Notes under the pieces: generated by a model | Seen by the model: the letters and a program-made list of their open reading frames with translations, nothing else | What the model was told of the DNA's origin: nothing | Database searches by the model: none | Translations under genes and position numbers: made by a program | In this document: one piece after another, positions 18,052 through 27,473 of the stretch | Layout of the letters: every line of letters begins with the position of its first letter | How positions within the stretch are numbered: the stretch's first letter is position 1 | Assembly (NCBI RefSeq): GCF_000765675.1 | Contig: NZ_JRPA02000001.1 | Location: forward strand, 62,001-126,000 | Reading direction: 5' to 3' | DNA length: 64,000 nt | Source of the DNA: Helicobacter sp. MIT 05-5294 | GTDB taxonomy: Bacteria > Campylobacterota > Campylobacteria > Campylobacterales > Helicobacteraceae

Positions 18052-18588
18052 TTAGGGTTGCTTGTCATTGTGTGACTCCTTTTTGGGCGGAATTTTAGCA
18101 TAATCCATTCCCAAATACCGCTCCAATATCACAAGTGCAGCCAAAGAATCCAAAGTCCCATCTCTGCTGTGCGCTCTTTTGCGCATTTTTTTGTCCTCTA
18201 GTTGTTGCAATGCTTCAAAGGAGCTAAAACTTTCGTCTAGAAAAAGAATCGGAAGATCTTTTGGAATCTCTAGCAAATTCACAAAATGCCTAATTCTGCG
18301 CTGCATTTCCAGAATCGGATTGTCTGCTGCCTGTGCTATGTTGGGATTGTCTGCTAATGGGATGTGCGTGTTAGAATCCAAATTCAAACTAGAATCTGTA
18401 ATCGGAATTCCAACAAGCAACAAATCCGCTTTGGATTCTATGATGAGTTGGCTGACTTCTTTTGCTGCTTGATTGCGGCTTTTGCGTAAAATTGGGGATA
18501 TTGGCAGCGCGATATTTTGGATTGCCTTTGCGATTCCGATTCTCTTTAGTCCAATGTCCAAAGCTAAGATGATTTGCGGTGTTTTCAA
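18052..18588 (-). CDS. ruvX: Putative pre-16S rRNA nuclease RuvX/YqgF
   Basis: YqgF/RuvX is an RNase H-like nuclease that trims the 5' end of 16S rRNA in E. coli. The protein shows the first catalytic Asp in LALDIGLKRIGIA, the LLLVGIPI strand, the LFLDESFSS motif and the DSLAALVIL end motif. At 178 residues it is about 40 longer than usual because of an insertion after the second strand (about 66-95, low complexity, Asn/Asp-rich). It is the last gene of the flhF-to-ruvX transcription unit and lies 8 bases behind hemW. Confidence 0.85.
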   Translation of the reverse strand: MKTPQIILALDIGLKRIGIAKAIQNIALPISPILRKSRNQAAKEVSQLIIESKADLLLVGIPITDSSLNLDSNTHIPLADNPNIAQAADNPILEMQRRIRHFVNLLEIPKDLPILFLDESFSSFEALQQLEDKKMRKRAHSRDGTLDSLAALVILERYLGMDYAKIPPKKESHNDKQP

Positions 18589-18596
18589 GCTTTCTC

Positions 18597-19751
18597 CTAT
18601 CCTACAAACAGCGCAATCTCATCGCCTAGAAAATAGTCTTGTGCATAAATTTTCTCCCCTTTTTTAAGGACTTTTTTGGAATCTAGCAAAAGCGCGAGAT
18701 TTTTTTTGTTTGGAATTTTGCTTTCTTGCACTCCCACACAAGAGCGAAATCCCAAAAATAAATGCTCCAAAAGCTCATCTTCTAGGCTTAAAATCTCTGT
18801 TTGTTCTTCAAATTTTTCTAGGAATCTTTCAAGGCTTTTAGGCATTGTCGTGCGTATCTTATCAATGCACCCCACAGCACCCGCCCCAATGCCCAAATAC
18901 GCTTTGCCGCTCCAATAGTTGAGATTATGTAAAGAGGGTTTGAAAGACGGCTTGGATTTGGCATAATTGCTCACTTCATATTGGCGGAATCCTGTGTCGT
19001 TTAAATACGCACAGACAAAATGCCCAATGCTTAAAAATCCCCCAAATTCTTCATTGGATTCCATGCTGTATTCCTTGTTGGAATCTTTGGGGAAAATGCT
19101 TCCAAATTTTTCTTTTTGTTTGTCAAAGAATCGGCTTTCTTCTTCAATGCTTAAGTGGTAAGCTGAAATGTGTTGAATAGGCAAGGAGGTGGCGCGTTGA
19201 AGTTCGGATTCTATGAGCTTTGGGCTACATAAAGGAGTGCCATAGATTAAGTCCACATTAAGATTCTCTAGCCCGACTTTAAACGCTAAATCAAGGGCAT
19301 TATAGATAGAATCTTCTTTGTGGTCGCGCTCTAAAAATGCGAGTTTTTCGCTATCAAAGCTCTGCACTCCCAAACTCAAACGATTGACGCCAAAACTTTT
19401 AAGCGAGGAAAGCCATTCTAGGTTTAGCGTGTTTGGGTTTGCCTCTATGGTGATTTCAGCGTCAGATTGCAGATAGGGATAAATCTCTGCAAATACCGCC
19501 TCGTAGGCTTTTGCTTCAACAATGCTTGGCGTTCCGCCTCCAATATAAACAGAAGTGATTGTGAGATTCTTATATTGTTGGAGAAGAAGTTTGAATTTAT
19601 AGGTGATATAGTGGGCTAAAGTCTCCATATAAATGGCTTGTAAATGGTTTTGGTTGGTTTTGGAATTAAATGCGCAATATCCGCATTTGCTATGGCAAAA
19701 TGGAATATGCAGATAAAGAGAGGTGGCAAGGGATTTGTTTTGGGATTCCAC
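18597..19751 (-). CDS. hemW: HemW-type radical SAM protein (HemN family)
   Basis: This is a radical SAM enzyme of the coproporphyrinogen dehydrogenase family. The cluster motif C19-x3-C23-x2-C26 is followed by Ala-Phe, without the extra Cys that marks true HemN, so it belongs with HemW, a heme chaperone. Other landmarks are YIGGGTPS, the IEANPNTL strand, and LSLGVQSFDSEKLAFLERDH. Length is 384 residues, normal for HemW. Translation starts at a GTG at 19751. It follows fliY by 12 bases, inside the flagellar block. Confidence 0.88.
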   Translation of the reverse strand: MESQNKSLATSLYLHIPFCHSKCGYCAFNSKTNQNHLQAIYMETLAHYITYKFKLLLQQYKNLTITSVYIGGGTPSIVEAKAYEAVFAEIYPYLQSDAEITIEANPNTLNLEWLSSLKSFGVNRLSLGVQSFDSEKLAFLERDHKEDSIYNALDLAFKVGLENLNVDLIYGTPLCSPKLIESELQRATSLPIQHISAYHLSIEEESRFFDKQKEKFGSIFPKDSNKEYSMESNEEFGGFLSIGHFVCAYLNDTGFRQYEVSNYAKSKPSFKPSLHNLNYWSGKAYLGIGAGAVGCIDKIRTTMPKSLERFLEKFEEQTEILSLEDELLEHLFLGFRSCVGVQESKIPNKKNLALLLDSKKVLKKGEKIYAQDYFLGDEIALFVG

Positions 19752-19763
19752 AATCTAATCTTG

Positions 19764-20612
19764 TTATAAAAGTTGTTCAATCCTATCTTTTTTGGGAGCG
19801 ATTTCGGTGATTTGGATTCCGAAGTTTCCATCTACGATGACGACTTCGCCTTTGGCGATTACTTTATCATCTACAAGCACTTCTAGCGGGTCGTTGGCGA
19901 GTTGGTTAAGCTCCACAACGCTTCCAATATCCATAGCAATCACATCTTTAAGAAGCATTTTTTTCTGCCCGATTCTAACTTTAACCTGCAAACGCACATC
20001 TAAAAGCATCGCCATATTTTTCATTTCTGAATTGTTCAACTCTACTTTTTGTGCGTTTCCGCCGCCATTTGTAGCTTCTCCGCTTGGAGCGGATTCTTCT
20101 TGTGCGGCAGCGGGATTGAAATGCTTTTCAAACGCGTCAGAAAAGGCAAAGTATAAATAATCTTGGATAGAATTGATATGAAACGAAAAAGTATAGAATC
20201 CGCTGTAATTGCCAAGCCCTAAATCCCCATCGGCTAGAAAGTTGATATTGCTAAGAGTGAAGCTAAGCTTGGGGAGCTCTTTTTGTCCGCCAAGAGAAGT
20301 GGAGATTGCCCCGAAAATATTGGAAGCAATTTCTTTGGTTGCGTCCAAATCGTCCGCCGTCATTGTATCTTGACTTTCTCCCTCGCCTCCTAGCATCATA
20401 TCTGCAAGTGCGGTGGCGACTTTAGGGGAAATAAAAAGCGCAAGTGTTGCCCCATCATCAGTGTTAATATCAATCTTTGCCATTGGAGGCTTGATAGAAT
20501 CGCTTTTGCCATCTTGTGCTTCTATATGGCTGACTTCTGGCGCACTTCCGAGCAAACCTTCAATCGTCGCACCTGTTTCTTGAATAATGAGTTTTAAAAA
20601 GTCATTTAACAT
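19764..20612 (-). CDS. fliY: Flagellar motor switch protein FliY
   Basis: FliY is part of the C-ring switch complex with FliM, FliG and FliN. The 282-residue protein combines a CheC/FliM-like middle domain with a C-terminal FliN-type domain (about 205-282: MLLDVRLQVKVRIGQKKMLL ... VDDKVIAKGEVVIVDGNFG), joined by a Gly/Ala/Ser linker. A KEIASNIFG stretch keeps the Glu...Asn spacing of CheC-type phosphatases, though activity cannot be judged. It starts 8 bases after fliM and is followed by hemW. Confidence 0.92.
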   Translation of the reverse strand: MLNDFLKLIIQETGATIEGLLGSAPEVSHIEAQDGKSDSIKPPMAKIDINTDDGATLALFISPKVATALADMMLGGEGESQDTMTADDLDATKEIASNIFGAISTSLGGQKELPKLSFTLSNINFLADGDLGLGNYSGFYTFSFHINSIQDYLYFAFSDAFEKHFNPAAAQEESAPSGEATNGGGNAQKVELNNSEMKNMAMLLDVRLQVKVRIGQKKMLLKDVIAMDIGSVVELNQLANDPLEVLVDDKVIAKGEVVIVDGNFGIQITEIAPKKDRIEQLL

Positions 20613-20620
20613 ATTTACTC

Positions 20621-21682
20621 CTAATCTTCTTCAATTTCGTTTGCTCTGGATTTGCGTTGCGCTTCAAGCATTTCAAGAATTTCTTTGACTTGGTCTTTTT
20701 CGGTTTTTATCATTTCTTTGACTTCAATCGTTTTGCGATAGCGGTGCAAACCAATCCCTGCGAGGAATTTCTCACGCCCATCTACATTGATAATCACGGT
20801 ATCATCAGCAGGTCTATCTAAGCGCACAATATCGCCCACTTCCAAATCCAAGATTTCGTGCATATTGAGCTTTGTTTCGCCAAGCATTGCCGCGACATTG
20901 ACTTTTGCACCTCCTAAAAGTGCTTGAAGTTCTTTGTTTCTTGATTTTTTTGAGCTTGTTTCGCTTAGCATAATATCCCGACTTGCCAATCTTGAAAGCA
21001 CGGATTCTAACGAAATAACAGGATAGCAAAGGTTCATCATACCGCTACTATGCCCGATGATAATCTCCATAACCACCATAATAACAATTTCGTTTTGTGC
21101 AACGATTTGCACGACATTAGGGCTAGATTCCTTGACATCTACCGTCGGGAAAATCTCTGTAACAGGTCCCCACGCGTCTTTTAGATTCTGCATCATTTGT
21201 CGCAGAATCGTATCTAGTAAGTTCAGTTCAATATCACTAAATTCACGCGTGGATTCGTAAGGGTCGCCTTTGCCACCAAGCAATCTATCAATCATCGGGA
21301 AAGCAATGCTTGGGTTAATCTCCAAAACGCCCGTGCCATCAAGCGGTTTCATAGAGAAAACATTGAAGCTTGTAGGGCTTGGCAAACTCATCAAAAATTC
21401 ACCATAAGTCATTTGATCCACGCTGTGGAGCTGAATCTCTACAATGGAGCGCATAATTGCAGAGATTTGCGAAGATAATGCACGCGCCATTTTGTCGTGG
21501 ATTCCACGAAATGCACGCAACTGCTCCTTGCTGACGCGGTTAGGACGCTTGAAATCATAAAGCGTGATTTGGTGTTGTTGGACAACCGCGGGTTTTTCCG
21601 CTACTTCGGTGCTTTCTGCGCCATCGTCATCTACGACTTCTAAGAGCGCATCAATTTCTTCTTGACTTAATATATCAGCCAT
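20621..21682 (-). CDS. fliM: Flagellar motor switch protein FliM
   Basis: FliM binds CheY-P and sets rotation direction in the C-ring. The 353-residue protein begins with the CheY-P-binding peptide ILSQEEIDALLE and the linker to the middle domain, has the FliG-contact motif region (about 150-165), and ends with a FliN-type C-terminal domain. Length is normal. Its start overlaps the end of fliA by 8 bases, which indicates coupling. Confidence 0.97.
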   Translation of the reverse strand: MADILSQEEIDALLEVVDDDGAESTEVAEKPAVVQQHQITLYDFKRPNRVSKEQLRAFRGIHDKMARALSSQISAIMRSIVEIQLHSVDQMTYGEFLMSLPSPTSFNVFSMKPLDGTGVLEINPSIAFPMIDRLLGGKGDPYESTREFSDIELNLLDTILRQMMQNLKDAWGPVTEIFPTVDVKESSPNVVQIVAQNEIVIMVVMEIIIGHSSGMMNLCYPVISLESVLSRLASRDIMLSETSSKKSRNKELQALLGGAKVNVAAMLGETKLNMHEILDLEVGDIVRLDRPADDTVIINVDGREKFLAGIGLHRYRKTIEVKEMIKTEKDQVKEILEMLEAQRKSRANEIEED

Positions 21683-22379
21683 CTAGTCCCCTTTGCTCAA
21701 GGTATTGTCGGATTTTACGAATCACTGCTTTGTGGAGTTGGGAAACTCTTGATTCTGTAATCTCCATCACCTCACTAATTTCCTTAAAGCTCAATTCTTC
21801 AAAATAATAAAGCTGAATCACAAGCTGTTCGTTTTGGGTTGCTTGTCCCAAAATCTGTTCTATGATTCCAACTAACTCTTCTTTTTCTATAATCTCTAAA
21901 GTTGCCTCGTTTTCTGTCCCTAATTGGTCTTCTAAGGGCATCACGCCATAAATCTCACCCGCAATTCTTGCCTCTTTGATTTTCTCTTCGCTCTCATTTA
22001 AGATTTTGCTTAAGTAAGCATTATCGGGTTCTTCTTGGTGTTCGTTATAATAAGCCGCAATCTCCTTGTCAATGCGTTTGATGAGTGTGCGGGTTTGACG
22101 CGAAATGCTATCAAGACTGCGCAAATAATCTATCATCGCTCCATGCACACGAGGTTTAGCATATCCCCAAAAGGAATCATTCATCTTGCTATCGTATCTA
22201 CGCGCTAGTTTGATGAGTTCCTCTGTGCCAATGGATACCAAATCCGCAAAATCCACAGAAGAAGGCAATCGTTCTTTAAGGCGAAATGCCATTGCTTTCA
22301 GTGCTGGGAGATAATCTAAAGCAAGAGAATCTTGAGATTGCTTTAATGCGGCTTGGTATCCATTAGAAGTCGTCAGCAT
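21675..22379 (-). CDS. fliA: RNA polymerase sigma-28 factor FliA
   Basis: FliA directs transcription of late flagellar genes such as the major flagellin, under control of FlgM. The 234-residue protein shows sigma region 2 (LVSIGTEELIKLARRYD, WGYAKPRVHGAMIDYLR) and region 4 with its helix-turn-helix (SFKEISEVMEITESRVSQLH). Its start overlaps the upstream membrane-protein gene by 17 bases and its end overlaps fliM by 8, so the three are tightly coupled. Confidence 0.96.
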   Translation of the reverse strand: MLTTSNGYQAALKQSQDSLALDYLPALKAMAFRLKERLPSSVDFADLVSIGTEELIKLARRYDSKMNDSFWGYAKPRVHGAMIDYLRSLDSISRQTRTLIKRIDKEIAAYYNEHQEEPDNAYLSKILNESEEKIKEARIAGEIYGVMPLEDQLGTENEATLEIIEKEELVGIIEQILGQATQNEQLVIQLYYFEELSFKEISEVMEITESRVSQLHKAVIRKIRQYLEQRGLDG

Positions 22380-22758
22380 AGCTATTCTTTTCCACCTCTA
22401 TTTTTTTATTTTTACTCGTTCTTGCTTCCTCCTCTTCGTCTTCACGCATTGTTTTTTCCATCGTGCGTAAGAATCCACGAATCTTATTAGTGATTTTTTC
22501 GCGTTTATCAAATTCTTCAATGTATTCTTCTAACAAATCATTATAAGCAGGTCGCTTGATTGTATGTTCTTGATTGCCCAAAAATCGCACAAATAGTGAA
22601 ATACTCACTAAGGTAATCAGATAGAATCCTATCGTAGAGATAAGCGTCCCTGCCACAATCATTTCAGGGTCGTCAAATTTCAAAAAGGATAATAAGAGTC
22701 CGATAAAAAATCCATTTACAATCGCAAAACTTAGAAAATTATCCATTTTTAAAGACAT
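22363..22758 (-). CDS. Small membrane protein of the flhF-fliA cluster
   Basis: This 131-residue protein has two hydrophobic segments (about 8-26 and 34-57) followed by a highly charged, helical cytoplasmic tail rich in Glu, Lys and Arg. The gene is conserved at this position between flhG and fliA in Helicobacter and Campylobacter, but I know no proven function. Position and overlap with fliA suggest a flagellar or polar role. The ATG at 22758 is chosen because AAGGAAACAAA precedes it. Confidence 0.8.
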   Translation of the reverse strand: MSLKMDNFLSFAIVNGFFIGLLLSFLKFDDPEMIVAGTLISTIGFYLITLVSISLFVRFLGNQEHTIKRPAYNDLLEEYIEEFDKREKITNKIRGFLRTMEKTMREDEEEEARTSKNKKIEVEKNSYADDF

Positions 22759-22776
22759 TTTGTTTCCTTACATTTC

Positions 22777-23634
22777 TCAAAAATGACCCAAAATCTTTTT
22801 TAAGAATTTACCAAATCTTTTATCTTCTTGCACTAGCACATTCCGTTCCATTTTTTTAGCAAGTTTCCGCGCAATCTCTTCAATCTCCATAGAGGGCGCA
22901 GAATTTGGCTCTTCCTTGACAAAGATTCCGCGATTCTTGCTGTAATGATTAATCAGAGTGGTTTTCGTGAGTTCCCCAATACATTCAAGCTGAATGTTGT
23001 GGATATTAGCTTGTGCGATTTTTTGCACTTTTTGGAAAATCATTTGCGCTTCTGAATGGTTTTTTGTCATATTAATTAGCATAAAGATTCGTTCTTTGAA
23101 ATTTGCCGCGAGTTTGATTGTTGCATACGCATCTGTGATTGCCGCAGGGTCTGGAATCGTAATCACAATGGCTTCATCGCTATTTTTTAAGAAAGTTTGC
23201 GTGTATTCGCCAATCCCTGCGCCCGTATCTATAATGACAAAATCCAAACTATCCAAAAATGCAGAATCTTCAATCAAAGATTCAAACATAAATTCGCTTT
23301 TGTAGCGAAAAATATCTGTCCCCGAATCGCCGGGTATCAAATAGAGATTCCGCTCTATGGGCATAATAATATCTCTAAGTTTAGCTTGGTTTTTTAAGAC
23401 ATGCAAAAGATTCTTCTCGCAACGCACACCAAACATAATATCTAGGTTTGCAAGTCCAATATCGGCATCAAAGATTCCGACTTTGAATCCTAGCTGCCAA
23501 AGTTTATAGGCAAGATTCGCGCTAAAGGTGGATTTCCCAACGCCTCCTTTGCCGCTTGTAATAGTGATAAATTTGGTATTAGAAGTTTTTGGGGTTTCTA
23601 AAAGCAATTCCAAATTTGCCGCTTGATTCTTCAT
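22777..23634 (-). CDS. flhG: Flagellar number regulator FlhG (MinD-like ATPase)
   Basis: FlhG (YlxH/FleN) is a ParA/MinD-type ATPase that limits flagellar number and stimulates the FlhF GTPase. The 285-residue protein has the deviant Walker A SGKGGVGKST (26-35), the switch stretch GIFDADIGLANLD and Walker B in DFVIIDTGAGIG. A basic amphipathic C-terminus (KRFGKFLKKILGHF) may serve as membrane-targeting helix. It lies one base behind flhF, which it partners. Confidence 0.95.
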   Translation of the reverse strand: MKNQAANLELLLETPKTSNTKFITITSGKGGVGKSTFSANLAYKLWQLGFKVGIFDADIGLANLDIMFGVRCEKNLLHVLKNQAKLRDIIMPIERNLYLIPGDSGTDIFRYKSEFMFESLIEDSAFLDSLDFVIIDTGAGIGEYTQTFLKNSDEAIVITIPDPAAITDAYATIKLAANFKERIFMLINMTKNHSEAQMIFQKVQKIAQANIHNIQLECIGELTKTTLINHYSKNRGIFVKEEPNSAPSMEIEEIARKLAKKMERNVLVQEDKRFGKFLKKILGHF

Positions 23635-23635
23635 T

Positions 23636-25093
23636 TTAGCCCTTAATCAATCCATCAAGTAGGCAATCAATTAGAAAATCACTCGTTGCGACATTTAAAT
23701 CATTAGGCACTTCTTGTCCAACAGAGAAGTAGCTGACAGGCTTTTTGGTATCGTAAATGAGTGAGAAAATGTTGCCATAACTATGCGTTTCATCAAGTTT
23801 AGTAAAAAGCAAAGTATCAATGCCTAGCGTGGAGAAAGTATGATAAATGTCTTTTAAATCCTCGTATTTTGTGGTGGCACTCATTACCAAACTCACATCA
23901 ATTTTTGTATTTGGGTCTGCATTAACAAAGCTTTTAAGGGATTCTAACTTTGCTCTATCGTGTTGTGAGCTACCCACCGTGTCAATCAAAATATAATCAC
24001 AATATTTCAAAGAATCCAAAGCATTGACAAACTCTTCTGTATCCACCACGGTATCAATGCTTAGTTTCATCTTTTTGGCATAAAACATTAGTTGATCTAC
24101 TGCGCCGATTCTATAAGTATCCAAAGTGATGATTCCAACTTTGTAGTTTTTGTTCAAAAGCCTTGAATAACGCGCGGCGAGTTTGGCTAAAGTCGTGGTT
24201 TTCCCTACGCCTGTGGGACCCACTAACATCATAATGTTCTTAGAATTACTGCTTAGATTCTCTGCTCTTGCGTAAACCATTTTGCGCAACACTTCCCTAA
24301 AATATCGCTTGATAAGCACCGAATTTTCACGCATTTTAATTGGCATTAACTCCAAAGTGAGCTGCATAATTTTCTCTAAATGCTCTTTTGCCATACCACT
24401 TGCTTTGGTGATTCTGTAAATCTCTGCAAATTCGTGCGGGATAATCAAGCCATCGCGTTTAGGTCCGCGCTCTTCCCAAAACATATTTTGAATCAATTTG
24501 AGCTTATCATTTAGCCTATCAATTTCCCCGCGAATCAGTCGCAAATCATTGTTTTCGGAGCTTGGAGAATCTTTCTTTTTGGTTTCGCTTTGGGATTCTT
24601 TATCCTTTGCCTTTGTTTGCGACTCTTCTTTGAGTTTTGTGGAATCTTGGGGCTTTATAGAATCTTGGATAGGATTGGATTCCTTTGTTATTTGTGGTAT
24701 AGGATAGGACGATTTGGGCGGTATCTTTGTAGAAACTCCGGCAATTTGTGAGATTTGGCGCACGGCATCAGAGAGTTGCAACGAAACATCTTCAGGAAGC
24801 GTGTTTTGTAAATTTTGTGCCATACGCTTTTTTTCTAATTCTTTTTGCGCAATCAATTCCAAGCGGTCTGCGATATTGTTGCTTTTTGCAGTTAGTGTTT
24901 CGTTTTTTTGTTTTTCTTGCTCGGCTTTTGCCTTTGCTTCTTTTAAATCTTCCTCACTAATGGCAACAGAGATTTCATACATTCCATCACTTAGTTTTTT
25001 TTGTGAGATGATTGAAAACTCATCGCCAAGCTCTTGCTTCGCTTCTGCTAAGGCTAAAGCCGAGCTTTCTCCTGTGTAAGTAAATAGCTTCAT
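23636..25093 (-). CDS. flhF: Flagellar placement GTPase FlhF
   Basis: FlhF is the SRP-type GTPase that sets polar flagellar position and in epsilonproteobacteria is needed for sigma-54-dependent flagellar transcription. The 485-residue protein has a variable B domain rich in Lys, Ser, Gln and Glu (about 50-200), an N domain, and a G domain with Walker A GPTGVGKTTT (292-301), DTYRIGAVDQ and TKLDETHSYG. Its ATG overlaps the folK stop in an ATGA junction, and flhG follows after one base. Confidence 0.96.
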   Translation of the reverse strand: MKLFTYTGESSALALAEAKQELGDEFSIISQKKLSDGMYEISVAISEEDLKEAKAKAEQEKQKNETLTAKSNNIADRLELIAQKELEKKRMAQNLQNTLPEDVSLQLSDAVRQISQIAGVSTKIPPKSSYPIPQITKESNPIQDSIKPQDSTKLKEESQTKAKDKESQSETKKKDSPSSENNDLRLIRGEIDRLNDKLKLIQNMFWEERGPKRDGLIIPHEFAEIYRITKASGMAKEHLEKIMQLTLELMPIKMRENSVLIKRYFREVLRKMVYARAENLSSNSKNIMMLVGPTGVGKTTTLAKLAARYSRLLNKNYKVGIITLDTYRIGAVDQLMFYAKKMKLSIDTVVDTEEFVNALDSLKYCDYILIDTVGSSQHDRAKLESLKSFVNADPNTKIDVSLVMSATTKYEDLKDIYHTFSTLGIDTLLFTKLDETHSYGNIFSLIYDTKKPVSYFSVGQEVPNDLNVATSDFLIDCLLDGLIKG

Positions 25094-25755
25094 ATTTTCC
25101 TCTCTAATAATGGAATCTTAACACTTTCTCTAAAGCTCCAACTAATGTGTGGAATCTGCAAATGCTCCAATCGCAAAGTTTTGTTTTTGAATCCAATAAT
25201 ATCAATATCCAACGAGCGCGGTGCATTTTTAAAAGGGCGTTTGCGATTCCTCCCAAAAATGCGTTCCAAATAGGCGCATAAACTCCAAAACTCCACATAG
25301 CCAAGCTTTGTTTCTACCCATAAAATCGCGTTATAAAAATCCGCTTGTGCGGTGTAGCCAAAAGCAGGATTTTTGAAAATAGACGAAAAAGAAATTATAG
25401 CATTTTTAGTTTTCAACCTAAAGACAAGTTTCCAAAATGTTACCAAACATTCACCACAATTCGCCCCGATTCCTAAAATCACATAGTTTTTAAGCTTTTG
25501 ATAGGCTTTAAATTCTCTGTAAGGATTAGGACTGCGCACAGCGCAAAAGCGCTGAATCCTAGAAGAGGGCGCGAAATGTTTAGGCTTACAAAGTTGCGTT
25601 GCCAAAGGAGGAACTGCATGGGTAAAAAGCGTAGAATCCGCATTGATTTTTGTTTTTTTGTAAGTTTTGATTCCAAAATAATGCGAAGAGGCTTTTAAGC
25701 CTTTGCTTTCTTGGTTTGGCGATTCTCGTTTGGGGTGCAGATTAAGAGGTTGCAT
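25090..25755 (-). CDS. folK: 6-hydroxymethyl-7,8-dihydropterin pyrophosphokinase with N-terminal extension
   Basis: FolK transfers pyrophosphate from ATP to hydroxymethyldihydropterin in folate synthesis. The kinase core begins near residue 91 (YVILGIGANCG) and contains the substrate stretch NPAFGYTAQADFYNAI, the Arg-rich loop FGRNRKRPFKN, and the catalytic RSLDIDIIGF. The protein is 221 residues, about 60 longer than usual, because of roughly 90 basic, unstructured-looking residues before the core. No good internal start was seen near the core, so the extension may be real. It overlaps flhF by 4 bases. Confidence 0.82.
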   Translation of the reverse strand: MQPLNLHPKRESPNQESKGLKASSHYFGIKTYKKTKINADSTLFTHAVPPLATQLCKPKHFAPSSRIQRFCAVRSPNPYREFKAYQKLKNYVILGIGANCGECLVTFWKLVFRLKTKNAIISFSSIFKNPAFGYTAQADFYNAILWVETKLGYVEFWSLCAYLERIFGRNRKRPFKNAPRSLDIDIIGFKNKTLRLEHLQIPHISWSFRESVKIPLLERKI

Positions 25756-25758
25756 ATT

Positions 25759-26802
25759 TTAGATTCCAAGCACACGCGCACCGCTTTTTTCTAGCACTAC
25801 CAAATCTTCAATGCGCACACCATAATGGTTAGGGATATAGATTCCCGGTTCGATAGAAAATACCATACCTTCTTCCAAGATTGTTTTTGAACGCGGTGAA
25901 ATAACAGGCAATTCGTGAATATCTAATCCGATTCCATGTCCCAAAGAATGCACGAAATACTCGCCAAATCCAGCCTTTTCAATCACATTCCGCGCCAAAG
26001 CGTCCGCTTCAGAAGCAAGCATTCCGGGTTTGACTTTGGCAATCGCATATTCTTGCGCCTTTCGCACGACATCATAGATTTTTTGCAATTTCGCGTCTTT
26101 AAATTTCTGTTGTTTTTTGAAATTCAAGCCATTTTTACCAAAGCTCCCCGTGCGTGTCATATCAGAGCAATAGCGTTGGTATTTTAGCCCTGCGTCAAAA
26201 AGCAGTAAATCTCCCTTTTGGAGCTTAAGAGATGAGGGGAGGGCGTGGGGTTTGGCTGCGTTTTGGTTGATTCCAACGATTGGATTGAAGCTTAAATCAA
26301 AGCTTCCTTTGTGGGTTAGGAATCCTTGTGCTTTGAAATGCAAATACAATTCTTCGCGTTCTTCGCCCTTTTTGCTAAGGAAATCTGCAAACTTCGCAAA
26401 GGCTTGAAAATTAAGCTTTTGGGAATGGTGGAGGAGTTCAATTTCTTGCGGAGTTTTGAGGATTCGCTTTTGCTGATGGAAGTTTGGTTTTGGTAAGAAG
26501 TTGATTTTGAGATTGTTTTTGAGCTTTTCAAAGGCAAAAACCGAAAATTCTTGCGGATTATATACAAGAGTAGAATTTTCGTGTTTTTTAAGAATCGTGC
26601 GTGCGGTGCGGATAAGGTCGCGCGAGATAAGAATCTCTACTTTGTATTTGTCGTGCTTGATAGATTCTTCCGCTTCGGTTTTATAACGCCCATCAGTGAT
26701 AAAGAATCCATATTTATCAAACGCGATAAATAGGGCATTATCACAACTATAACCCACTTCAAAATAAAGGGCATTTTCATCTTTGATGATAAAGTTTTCC
26801 AA
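25759..26802 (-). CDS. M24-family Xaa-Pro aminopeptidase/dipeptidase
   Basis: This is a cytoplasmic metallopeptidase that cleaves next to proline. The 347-residue protein has a creatinase-like N-terminal domain and the M24 core with the five metal ligands in order: Asp in LLFDAGL, Asp in CSDMTRTG, His in HSLGHGIGLDIHE, Glu in FSIEPGIY and Glu in GVRIEDLV. Translation starts at a TTG at 26802, supported by AAGGAGGG six bases upstream. It lies between aroQ and folK, the same place as in H. pylori. Confidence 0.92.
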   Translation of the reverse strand: MENFIIKDENALYFEVGYSCDNALFIAFDKYGFFITDGRYKTEAEESIKHDKYKVEILISRDLIRTARTILKKHENSTLVYNPQEFSVFAFEKLKNNLKINFLPKPNFHQQKRILKTPQEIELLHHSQKLNFQAFAKFADFLSKKGEEREELYLHFKAQGFLTHKGSFDLSFNPIVGINQNAAKPHALPSSLKLQKGDLLLFDAGLKYQRYCSDMTRTGSFGKNGLNFKKQQKFKDAKLQKIYDVVRKAQEYAIAKVKPGMLASEADALARNVIEKAGFGEYFVHSLGHGIGLDIHELPVISPRSKTILEEGMVFSIEPGIYIPNHYGVRIEDLVVLEKSGARVLGI

Positions 26803-26825
26803 TTTGCCCTCCTTGCCAATAGCGG

Positions 26826-27329
26826 TTAAGCTTGTTGAGGCTGTGCGCCTTGCTGTGCAGCAGCTTGTTGTTTGCGTGCTTCTTTGATGGCATTAAGTTC
26901 GGTTAGAATCTGAACTAAGCCTTGCAATGCCAAATGATAGCCCATAGGACCAAACCCTGCGACAACACCCGCGCAAACTGCGGCAGTTAGGCTTTTATGT
27001 CGGAAATCTTCTCTTGCGTGAATGTTGCTAATATGCACTTCAATAGTTGGGAGATTCACCGCAGAAATCGCATCACGAATCGCGACAGAAGTATGTGAAT
27101 AAGCGGCAGGATTGATGATGATTCCGTCATATTGTCCTAAGCATTCTTGGATTTTATCCACAATCTCGCCTTCAAAATTGCTTTGGAAAAAATCCACTTC
27201 CAAGCCGATTTGTTCTGCGTGTTGTTTGATGTTTTGGTGGATTGTTTCAAGCTTCGCCGGACCATAAATGCGCGGGTCTCGGATTCCTAACATATTAAGG
27301 TTTGGACCTTGAATAATCATTGCTTTCAT
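26826..27329 (-). CDS. aroQ: Type II 3-dehydroquinate dehydratase
   Basis: AroQ converts 3-dehydroquinate to 3-dehydroshikimate in the shikimate pathway; type II enzymes are dodecamers. The 167-residue protein has the start [19 protein letters not shown] with the flexible-loop Arg and Tyr, [15 protein letters not shown], and [18 protein letters not shown] Gln/Ala-rich tail of about 12 residues follows the fold. It is the first gene of the long minus-strand block running to ruvX; its GGAGCAACA ribosome-binding site is clear. Confidence 0.96.
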   Translation of the reverse strand: MKAMIIQGPNLNMLGIRDPRIYGPAKLETIHQNIKQHAEQIGLEVDFFQSNFEGEIVDKIQECLGQYDGIIINPAAYSHTSVAIRDAISAVNLPTIEVHISNIHAREDFRHKSLTAAVCAGVVAGFGPMGYHLALQGLVQILTELNAIKEARKQQAAAQQGAQPQQA

Positions 27330-27473
27330 TGTTGCTCCTTTTAAAATTTTTAAATTATAGCAAAAAAGATTCTAAATGCAAGAATTTTGCACTCTTTAAA
27401 TGTAAAAAAATCATAAATTTAAGTGCAGATTCCGCTATAATTAATAAAACTTTTTGATTTTAAGGATTCTTAA

